DNA from: [Limnothrix rosea] IAM M-220
GTDB taxonomy: Bacteria > Cyanobacteriota > Cyanobacteriia > Cyanobacteriales > MRBY01
Reading direction: 5' to 3'
Assembly (NCBI RefSeq): GCF_001904615.1
Contig: NZ_MRBY01000037.1
Coordinates: 1-42,685, forward strand
DNA length: 42,685 nt
A program made the position numbers and the translations under genes. Positions 8,341-16,700 of the stretch are shown here, piece after piece. Below the pieces are notes generated by a model. That model had not been told where the DNA came from. It ran no database searches and saw nothing but the letters and a program-made list of their open reading frames with translations. How positions within the stretch are numbered: position 1 is the stretch's first letter; the number at the start of each line of letters is the position of its first letter.

Positions 8341-9606
8341 ATGTCCCTCACTAGATCTGCCACCAAAGAAAAAACACAACAATGTGATATCGCAGTAGTC
8401 GGTGCTGGAATGCACAGCCTGACTTTGGTGCTGCATCTGCTCAAAAAGCGTCCGAAATGGCGTAAGCGCATCAAGGTTTTTGATCCCCATGGCCAGTGGC
8501 TTACTTGTTGGCATCATCAGTTTGCTGCCCAAGCTATTCCCCATCTGCGATCGCCTGCGGTGCATCATCCCCACCCCGATCCCTTTGCGTTAAGGCGGTT
8601 TGCAGAAAAGCGTGCCCAAGAATTATTTCCGCCCTATGATTTGCCCGGTACAAAATTATTTGCGGATTTTTGTCAGGCGGCGATCGCCGAATTTAAGATT
8701 GAAGAACAGATTGTTTCAGCCGCTGTCACCGATTTAGAGCCACCCACGGGAAACCAGCGGAAATTCACCCTTAATTTAAAACATGGTGATCCGTGGCAAG
8801 CACGGCGGGTGGTTCTCGCGACGAACCGAACCCAACGGCAACTACCTGATTGGCTCGAAACGATTGAAACACCCTATCCCGCAGATCGTCTGTGCCATAG
8901 TGACCAAGTGGATTTGCGGGGATTATATCTCCGAGGCGAACGGATTATTGTGGTGGGTGGCGGTTTATCGACAGGTCATCTCGCATTAGGGGCGATCGCC
9001 CGTCACGGAAAAGTCACAGTGATTGCCCGACGAGCCTTTCAAGAAAAATTATTTGATGCCGATGCGGGTTGGATGGGGCCAAAATATTTAAAAGGATTTC
9101 ACGCGGAACCCGATTGGGAAAAACGACTAGGGATGGTACTCAATGCCCGTGATGGCGGCTCTTTAACGCCGACGGTGATGCGGAAACTCCGGCAGGCTGC
9201 ACGCCAAGGTGCGGTCACCCTAAAACCCGATTGCCAAATTGCAACAGCTCAGTGGCGAGGTGATCATTGGCAACTCTATTGCGATAACGGTGAAATTATT
9301 GAGGGCGATCGCCTGTGGTTAGCGACAGGGAGTCGTTTCCATCTAGATGCGGAACCTCTATTGGGGAAAATCCAAGAACATTATCCCCAGAAAAGTATCC
9401 AAGGGTTTCCTCTCCTCGACCAATATCTGCGTTGGCAAGGCTGCGATCTATTTTTAATGGGAGGATTAGCGGCGCTTCAGGTTGGCCCCACTGCCCGTAA
9501 TATTTCTGGCGCACGAATGGCCTGCGATCACCTTGTGCCAGCCCTCACCAAATCAAGTTTGCAAAGGGTTTATGGAGGCGTTGGTTGTAATCGAGTCAGT
9601 GCTTAA
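8341..9606 (+). CDS. FAD/NAD(P)-binding oxidoreductase
   Basis: The 421-residue flavoprotein has an N-terminal dinucleotide fold (IAVVGAGMHSL, about residues 18-28) and a second one in the middle (IIVVGGGLSTGHLA), then LWLATGSRF and GLAALQVGPTARNISGAR near the end. This two-Rossmann layout resembles flavin monooxygenases and SidA/IucD-like N-hydroxylases; the substrate is unknown. The frame extends to an ATG at 8302, but that would place the operator inside the gene and add a hydrophobic MIMILILAFFVL leader. I therefore chose the ATG at 8341, 24 bases after the operator. The stop overlaps the convergent gene's stop (9603-9606). The metal-type operator suggests expression under iron or zinc shortage. 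Confidence 0.85.
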   Translation: MSLTRSATKEKTQQCDIAVVGAGMHSLTLVLHLLKKRPKWRKRIKVFDPHGQWLTCWHHQFAAQAIPHLRSPAVHHPHPDPFALRRFAEKRAQELFPPYDLPGTKLFADFCQAAIAEFKIEEQIVSAAVTDLEPPTGNQRKFTLNLKHGDPWQARRVVLATNRTQRQLPDWLETIETPYPADRLCHSDQVDLRGLYLRGERIIVVGGGLSTGHLALGAIARHGKVTVIARRAFQEKLFDADAGWMGPKYLKGFHAEPDWEKRLGMVLNARDGGSLTPTVMRKLRQAARQGAVTLKPDCQIATAQWRGDHWQLYCDNGEIIEGDRLWLATGSRFHLDAEPLLGKIQEHYPQKSIQGFPLLDQYLRWQGCDLFLMGGLAALQVGPTARNISGARMACDHLVPALTKSSLQRVYGGVGCNRVSA

Positions 9607-10718
9607 CCCGCTAAAAATTGGTCAAGATTTGGCACGTCTAACCAGCGGCCTTCATCGTTGGATTTGTGGGTTAAATCCATCAGCAGCTGGGAATAAACAC
9701 CTTCCTTGAGCGTGGGGGCGATCGCCGCATTATTTTCACCAATACATTTCGCGAAATGATCCACAACGCGAATAAACGGCGCTAAACGGCCATCATCAAA
9801 GGTTTTGGGGAATTGGTATTTTTCAGGGATAGAAACTTCTGTTAGCTCTTCTCCGGCTTTGCCCGCCTGAAGCGTAAAACCATGAACATAATCTTTGAGA
9901 TTACTGCTGCCCAAAACGAGAGACCCCTTTTCGCCGTACACTTCCACCCAATGACCCCGACCGTGATAGGTCACTGAGCTAATATTCAGTTGGCAGGGCG
10001 TGCCGTCGGCTAATTCCAACATAATCAGACAAGTATCATCGGCATCGACAGGCTTGAGTTTATTGTCATCATTGGGATCGGGGCGTTCTTTAATGGCGCA
10101 ACTGAGATGTCCGGAAATTCGCTTCACACCACCAAATAGCCAATTAATGTAATCAAAGGCATGGGAGCCCACAGCCCCTAACGCGCCGCCCCCTTGGGAT
10201 TTCAGCGCATACCAATTCCAAGCTCGGTCTGGGTTAGCGCGGCTGGTGACAATCCAGTTGATGGTGATTAAACGTTTTTTACCAACAAAATCATTGTGCA
10301 AATATTCCGCGAACACCTGCCATGCGGGGACAAACCGAAATTCAAAATCGGGCGTAACGACTAAATTTTTTGCTGCCGCAATTTGATAAAGCTCCTTCGC
10401 TTCGGCGGCATTGAGGGTAATAGGTTTTTCGAGCAAGAGATGTTTGCCTGCTTCTAAAACCTGTTTTGCCATAACGTAGTGCAAAAATGGCGGTGTCGAA
10501 ACAGCAACGGCATCCACCGCAGGATTGTTTAAAACGTCTTCGAGGCGATCGCCCCAATGAGCCACACCATGGGCTTCCGCAATACTTTGAGCTTTAGCAA
10601 GATCCCGGTTATAGATGGAAACGACTTCTGTGCGGTGATGATGTTGAAATCCCGGAAGATGAATCTTTTGTCCGAATCCTGTGCCGGCGATCGCCACTCC
10701 AATTTTTTGTTCTGCCAT
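9603..10718 (-). CDS. Gfo/Idh/MocA-family NAD(P)-dependent oxidoreductase
   Basis: The roughly 371-residue protein starts MAEQKIGVAIAGTGFGQKIH with the family G-x-G-x-x-G fold. The signature LLLEKPITLNAAEAKEL contains the E-K-P catalytic lysine motif, and GGALGAVGSHAFDYINWLFG supplies the C-terminal domain motif G-x-H-x-x-D. Such enzymes oxidise or reduce sugars, inositols or bilins; biliverdin reductase is a distant relative, but nothing here points to it. An upstream ATG at 10748 is open, but the ATG at 10718 directly precedes the family N-terminus and has GAAGGGAA as a ribosome site. It is downstream of, and in the same direction as, the solute-binding lipoprotein gene. Confidence 0.9.
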   Translation of the reverse strand: MAEQKIGVAIAGTGFGQKIHLPGFQHHHRTEVVSIYNRDLAKAQSIAEAHGVAHWGDRLEDVLNNPAVDAVAVSTPPFLHYVMAKQVLEAGKHLLLEKPITLNAAEAKELYQIAAAKNLVVTPDFEFRFVPAWQVFAEYLHNDFVGKKRLITINWIVTSRANPDRAWNWYALKSQGGGALGAVGSHAFDYINWLFGGVKRISGHLSCAIKERPDPNDDNKLKPVDADDTCLIMLELADGTPCQLNISSVTYHGRGHWVEVYGEKGSLVLGSSNLKDYVHGFTLQAGKAGEELTEVSIPEKYQFPKTFDDGRLAPFIRVVDHFAKCIGENNAAIAPTLKEGVYSQLLMDLTHKSNDEGRWLDVPNLDQFLAG

Positions 10719-10784
10719 GATTTCCCTTCGCATTTTTCCCACGGACATTATCCCGGAAGAAGGGTAGCTTCGGCAAAATCGCCC

Positions 10785-11912
10785 TTAGACCTGACGCATC
10801 TGTAACCAAAGATTTTGGTATTGGGCTTCGGAGCTGGGCGGCAAAGATTCGATAATTTCGCTATTTTTATAGGTCTCTGGATTGACGAAAATGAGGGAAT
10901 TTTCTGTGACCTCCGCGTCCAGATTTTCGGTTTGATAAATTAATGGTGAGGCGGCAAAGGTGGACTGGGCAAATTGGGCGATCGCCGATTCACTGCCACA
11001 AAATTCTAACCACGGCTTTAGATCAGCAAATTCTCGCTCGCTCTTTTGCGGTTGCACCCAGAGATCACACCAGAGCGCTGTACCACTTTTGGGGACAACT
11101 GCGCCCAAATTCGGATAGCGTTTCATTAAAGATAAAGCATCCTGAGACCAAGCTTGGGCCAGCCAAGTATCACCGGTGATTAACGGCTGGAGATAATTGC
11201 TAGAACTATAAAATTTGACGTTTTGGTGGAGGGTGGCGAGTTCTCCCTCTAGCTCGGCGATCGCCTCTGGATTTTGCTCATTGTAGGAATAGCCCAATTT
11301 TTTTAGCACAAAGCCAATCACTTCGCGGGACTGGTTAAGCAAGGAAATTTGACCCGCAAGATCTTCCCGCCAGAGATCTGACCAATCTGCCGGCTGCCAA
11401 TCGAATTTCTTCAGTCTGTCCTTGCGATAGAGCAGCAATGTTGTGCCCCAGCGGTAGGGAATGCCCCAAATTTCACCAGATTGTGGGTCTTCAATAAAAG
11501 AACGCCAAGGGTTTTCGAGGGATTGCCAATTTTCGAGCTGCTCAATGTCTATGGGTCGGATCAGTTCGGCGGCGATCGCCTCCTTAAACCAGCCATTACC
11601 GATGGTGACAAGATCCGGTGGTTTGGGGGGCGTGTCAGATTGCCAAGGAAATCTTTGCTCGTAATTTTCGGGCGTAGTCGTTTGGATTTCTTCGAGGTCA
11701 GCAAATAATTTTGTTAGCTGTTCGACGGGTTTAAATTTAATCGGGTTTTGGTCAGGATAAGCCTGCCGAAAAGCCTTGAGCACTTGGGGTGAAACACTAC
11801 CTTCAAGCACTCTCATCCGCAGCCGAGAATTTCGCGCCGCACCACAACCACCCAACATCGTAGCAAGGGCAACAGTTCCTGTAGAGATTAAAAATTGGCG
11901 ACGACTGCTCAT
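10785..11912 (-). CDS. Tat-type lipoprotein, PotD-like extracellular solute-binding protein
   Basis: The 375-residue protein begins MSSRRQFLISTGTVALATML with a twin-arginine motif (SRRQFL) followed by a lipobox (LGGC, cysteine 23). It should be exported folded and lipid-anchored. The body resembles polyamine/iron-type ABC solute-binding proteins (PotD/SBP type 1 and 8): PPDLVTIGNGWFKEAIAAEL, IWGIPYRWGTTLLLYRKDRL and QAWSQDALSLMKRYPNLGAVV. The ligand cannot be told. No permease or ATPase gene lies nearby, so it is an orphan component, either feeding a transporter encoded elsewhere or acting as a sensor. About 65 bases separate its stop from the Gfo/Idh/MocA start, so the two could be co-transcribed. 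Confidence 0.88.
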   Translation of the reverse strand: MSSRRQFLISTGTVALATMLGGCGAARNSRLRMRVLEGSVSPQVLKAFRQAYPDQNPIKFKPVEQLTKLFADLEEIQTTTPENYEQRFPWQSDTPPKPPDLVTIGNGWFKEAIAAELIRPIDIEQLENWQSLENPWRSFIEDPQSGEIWGIPYRWGTTLLLYRKDRLKKFDWQPADWSDLWREDLAGQISLLNQSREVIGFVLKKLGYSYNEQNPEAIAELEGELATLHQNVKFYSSSNYLQPLITGDTWLAQAWSQDALSLMKRYPNLGAVVPKSGTALWCDLWVQPQKSEREFADLKPWLEFCGSESAIAQFAQSTFAASPLIYQTENLDAEVTENSLIFVNPETYKNSEIIESLPPSSEAQYQNLWLQMRQV

Positions 11913-12004
11913 AGATCTATGGAGGACTTCAGCCTTTGATCATATAAGCCTTTGCCTCGAACCGGCACAGTCACCGCCGTAAAAATCCAGCGATTGTCGC
12001 CTGA

Positions 12005-13363
12005 CTACTTTTTATAATTGCGGGTCGGGGGATATTCGCCATCGTAAAATTTGCGCTCATATTGACCCAGTTTCCACCAAGCTAAACCACCCAAGGAAAT
12101 AATGGCGGCGATCGCCCCCATCACCGTCGTCGATAATCCCAAGACACCATGGAAAGGTAAAGCTAGCCATCCTAGGAATCCCACAATAATTAACCCTGCG
12201 CGAATCTTTTTGATATTAGCCAGCGCCGCTTTGCAGCTCGAACAATTTTCCGTGTGGGAATGGTAGCGCTCCATTAGCTTTTCTTGGCTCACTTCCGCCG
12301 GCGCAAAAGTTTGGTCGGCAAACGGTTCTCCAAAACTCTCCACCCATTTGCGATAGGCCAACACAAACAAATCCGAACCCGTCGGCAGATAACAAGTTTG
12401 CGCGTAATTTTTGTTGGATTTTTCTAATTCCCGCTCCTGGAGATGGAGGAAAATTTGATCATCTTCGAGAATCCCCATCTGGTTAACATGAGACCACCAA
12501 CGCGGCGTGTACTTAAAAATTAGCCGTGGAATTACCGACTTAAAGCGAAAGGGTAATCGCACGATCGCCCGGCATTTTCCTTTCTCCGTCGGAATCGCGT
12601 AAACACAAGTCATCACCTGCCCAAAGGGACTATCCTCAATGTCATGCCACATGGCAGACGGCGCAAAAAATGTGGTTTTCTGAGAGCCTAATTTTCCCAT
12701 GCGGGGGCCTTCTTCCCAGATGCCCGTAAAGCCAGTGTTTGCCACTTCCGAAACTTCTAACTCGAAGTCTTTGGCATTCTTACGATTCCCAACACGGGGA
12801 TGGTGCGTAAAGGCCACATGACTCGTATCCAAGACATTTTCGAGTAATGTCGTTGCGTCGTAGGGAATGTCTCGAAACACATCCGCCATCACCCATTCAC
12901 CGGGATATTGATCGAGGGCTGGAATCGTCGGCAATGGTTGGGTCTCCGCATTTTCGAGCTTGCCGAGATACACAAATAATAATCCTTGCTCCACGCGACA
13001 AGGGTATGTGGTTGCGGCTGCGCGCGGGCTTTCATTGGCTGTGCCGTCTCCCTTTTGGAATGGAATCTTTTCGCAGGAACCAGACTCCGAAAATTGCCAG
13101 CCATGGTAAGGACATTCGAGGCAACCATCGACGATGCGACCTTCCGATAATGGCACTAAACGGTGGGGACAAACATCAGCAAACACTTTCCATTGCTGCG
13201 ATTCAGCGTGCCACCAAATCACCAGAGGCTTTTCGAGGAGCACAAAGCGTGTGGGCTCAGTTTTGCTGAGATCCTGCTCAAAATGAATGGGATACCAAGC
13301 CTCTAACCAGTCAAATTTTTCAGCGGAAACTTCCGGGGCGATTGAGACAACGTTTGCAACCAT
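12005..13363 (-). CDS. Rieske oxygenase of the pheophorbide a oxygenase/Tic55/PTC52 type
   Basis: The 452-residue protein carries a Rieske [2Fe-2S] site, CPHR at 65-68 and CPYHGW at 84-89. A mononuclear iron site follows in ENVLDTSHVAFTHH. A C-terminal C-x-x-C (ENCSSCKAAL) precedes two hydrophobic segments (about 395-440) that end in a basic tail. The C-x-x-C plus membrane tail is the hallmark of the PaO/Tic55/PTC52 group, which oxidises chlorophyll-related tetrapyrroles and has cyanobacterial homologues (Lls1/cell-death-suppressor type). Substrate choices include pheophorbide and protochlorophyllide; the sequence does not decide. It stands alone, downstream of the CHAT gene across a 338-base gap. 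Confidence 0.92.
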   Translation of the reverse strand: MVANVVSIAPEVSAEKFDWLEAWYPIHFEQDLSKTEPTRFVLLEKPLVIWWHAESQQWKVFADVCPHRLVPLSEGRIVDGCLECPYHGWQFSESGSCEKIPFQKGDGTANESPRAAATTYPCRVEQGLLFVYLGKLENAETQPLPTIPALDQYPGEWVMADVFRDIPYDATTLLENVLDTSHVAFTHHPRVGNRKNAKDFELEVSEVANTGFTGIWEEGPRMGKLGSQKTTFFAPSAMWHDIEDSPFGQVMTCVYAIPTEKGKCRAIVRLPFRFKSVIPRLIFKYTPRWWSHVNQMGILEDDQIFLHLQERELEKSNKNYAQTCYLPTGSDLFVLAYRKWVESFGEPFADQTFAPAEVSQEKLMERYHSHTENCSSCKAALANIKKIRAGLIIVGFLGWLALPFHGVLGLSTTVMGAIAAIISLGGLAWWKLGQYERKFYDGEYPPTRNYKK

Positions 13364-13701
13364 AGCCAGCCATTTAACGAAACACAGGCTCTAGCTTAAC
13401 AAATCGCAATATTTCTCGGCAGGGCGATCGCCTCACTCAGCTTGAAAACATTGGCGTGACTAATAAATCTCTTTGCTTTGTCGTATGACGCTGCATAATC
13501 AATCCCGGAGAGCCATTAATCACTTAATCCCCTAACATTCTTTATTGAAAAAGCAATCTAACTAATCTGTTGTTTTAAATTTGTTATTTTAAATTTGTTA
13601 TTTGAATTATTAGTTGATTAGTTTTTTCAGATCATCAACTAAAAATATCGCTACATTTTTTAATTCTGCGAAGTATCTTCCCCAGCAAAACCCTTTAATT
13701 T
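13364..13701. other. Intergenic, AT-rich, with direct and inverted repeats
   Basis: No gene is seen. A short direct repeat (TTTTAAATTTGTTA, twice in 13573-13600) is followed by a nine-base inverted repeat, TTAGTTGAT at 13610-13618 and ATCAACTAA at 13634-13642, with a 15-base loop. It lies downstream of the CHAT gene and upstream of the Rieske gene on the minus strand, so it could act as a weak terminator or an operator. A HIP1 site is at about 13424. Confidence 0.6.
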
Positions 13702-16700
13702 TTACCAAGGATTGCCCACCATATTAAAAGCGCTCCAGTAATAGGGATGGGAAAAATCTTGGGTCTGGACAACGGCTAACTCTGGGGCAATATGGGGTAA
13801 CGGTTTTATTTCGCCACGGGTAATGCGATAGGTACTCTTCTTGAAAGTTACGTCGCCTCGCAACATCGCTAATTGTGCTTGGCGTAGGGCTTCTGCTTTG
13901 ATGGGTGATGTTTTCAGGGCTCGGTAAAATTCTGTCATTAGGCCTAAAGTCCCTTCATCACTGACATACCAAAGACTGCCTAATACGGATTTCGCACCGG
14001 AGGCGATCGCCAAACCAGCAAAACCTAATTCAGCATCTTGGTTGCCAAGGGCAGTGCGACAAGCCGATAGCACCAGTAAATTTACGACCGGGCTACTCAA
14101 TTCGAGTTTGGACAAATCTCGCAACGTTAAACGCTCATCCCAAAACTGAATATAGGAATTTTCCAAATTACCCGGTAAAAATTCACCATGGGTCGCCAAA
14201 TGCACAATATTGTGGGGATAATGACGGCGAGCGGCGACTAGATTTTCCACCGTAAATTGTTCGTTGAGGAAGATCTCACCTTCACCAACCTGATCACGGA
14301 CTCGACGGAGCTCCAAAGGCACCGCAGGCAAATCCAAGGTCTCATCAAACTCCGATGACCCCATCGCCAAGACAGAACTACCGTTTAGATCAACATAGTT
14401 AGTATTGGTCAGCTCAAAGCTCGGCATCGTACCCAAGCTATATTTCTCCACTAAAAACTGTTGACCATCATGTAGCGCAGCTAGGGGCAGTACCCGCAGA
14501 CCAGAATCCATAATATAGGTGAGATTATCCACACCTGCTGCTGCCATTTCAGCCTCTAGAGGTTCCACCAGAATGCGGTGTAGTTCCCGTGCCGAATATA
14601 GGTAGGCGTTACGTAGACGGAGATTTGTGACGTGGCTAAAAAAGCGATTCGCTTGGAAGATAACCTCTTGGCGAGTGGCACCACGGATACGTTTACGTGT
14701 CTTTGTACCATCGGCTGTAACCATGACTAATTCCAAAACATCACTGGCTTTTCCTTGGGGTTCATCTTGAAATCGCCAGCGGCCACTGGGTCGGAAGCGC
14801 CATTCAACTTCTCCTTGCTCCTCGGCTTGACTATCGGTGCTGATATCAGGCCGAAAGAAAGCGTAGACCACAGCTGGTTCGGTATTGGTTTGGGTTTTAA
14901 TTGTTTGTAGGGTTTTTTCTACTTGATCGCTGGGACGACTACTTTGTTCTTTTAAATTGAATTTTTCGATGTATGCATCTGCAAATTGGCGCTCTACATT
15001 CACTAAATCTTCAGTCGTAATGGCTAAATCTTCGACTGTAATATCTTTAAAGAAATCAACGGAAAAGCCTTCTATTTGTTGGCCATTGGCACTCGGTAAT
15101 GTTTTGGGGAAATCCTCTTCACGGAACTCTTTAATATCTACTGTATCAATATCGGCTTCGAAGGAAGAACCGGCGGGAATGGTGATGTCGCCTTGGACTA
15201 ATGCGCCGGCACTACCGTTGATACGACTGTCTCCAACTTGAAATTTTTGGTCATCGCCGCCACCGTGGGACAATTTGATTTCGCCGTTTGCTCTGCCGCC
15301 AATGGTCGAAATGCTGGCTTCGTCACCACTGGCCGCCTCAAAGGTTTCGGTGAGACGGATATGTTGTCCGGCAATCATCTCTACGTCACCGGCTCGGCCT
15401 AGTGGAGATTCGGCATTAATGTAGCCTGTTTGGATATCTCTGATCGGATCAATAAAGATATCTCCTGCATCTCCGGCCAGTGCACTGCTGTCAATATTGC
15501 CCGTGGCGATCGCCTGAATGGCTTTTACTGTAATGTCGCCGCCATTGGTCGTGATGGATTTGCTCGTTAAATCGCCGCTTTGGATTTCATCGCCAGCTGT
15601 GAGGGCGATCGCCTGTCCTTGGGTCGTAATATCTTGCGTTGTTAAATCACCTCGTTTTGCTGTTACCGTAATTTGCCCTTTTGCTGTGACTTTTCCGACA
15701 TCGACATTTGTATCAGCAGCAAGCTTCACTTTCCCCTTTGTTGCAGTGAGATTATTGGTGGCGATCGCCCCTTGTTTACTTGTTAAGTGAATATCCGTTG
15801 CTGCGGTCAGATTATCGGCGATTAAATTTTGATCGGCTGTGACTTTTAAAGCAGCATTTTTTGCCGTGATATTGCTCGTTTTGATGCTGCCCGATGTGCT
15901 CTCTAAATTAACTTTTTCTGCAGCGATATTACCAATATTAAGATTGCCGACAGCGGTAACGTCTGCATTATTATTTGCCAGCATATTTTTGGTGGCGATC
16001 GCCCCGTTGAGACTTGTTAGATTAAGATTCGTTGCAGCGGTGACATTATCTAAAACTAAACCTTGCTCTGAAACTAAGGTCAAAGAGGAATCGCGCGCCA
16101 CAACATTATTAGTTTGAACTAAGCCTAATTCACTTTTGAGATCGACTTGAGCTGCTGCAATATTTTTTGTCCTAATATTATTCTGCGCAAAAATATTGGC
16201 ATTTTTCGCTGCCGCTAGGTTTTCTGCTTGTATAGAACCAAAATTACTTTTTAAATCTATTTTGCCACCAGTATTGGCATTTTTAATAGAAATATTATTC
16301 GCTGCAAAAATATTAATGCTACCCGTATTTGTCCCAATATCACCGCTGGCTATTGTACTGGTTTGACTAGACAAACTTACTAAATCTATTGCACTAATAT
16401 TGGCTATATTAATACTTTGAATGGATGATATATTGACGCTACCATTTGATGTAGTTAGCGCCTCAGTTTGGACACGATTGGCTGTAAGAAGAATGTCTTG
16501 GACGGTATTTAGATCTTTTGTGTCAATGAACTCTGTTGCCGTAAAGGACAGGGAGCCAGAGACTTCTAGTAAATCTGAGGCTTGAATTGAGGCCGCGGCG
16601 GTTTGTAAATTTCCAGAAATATTACTGCCAATGAATTCGACATGGTTACGGTCTTGAATAAAAATATTTCTTGCTCGTACTAAATCAATTTGATAAAAAT

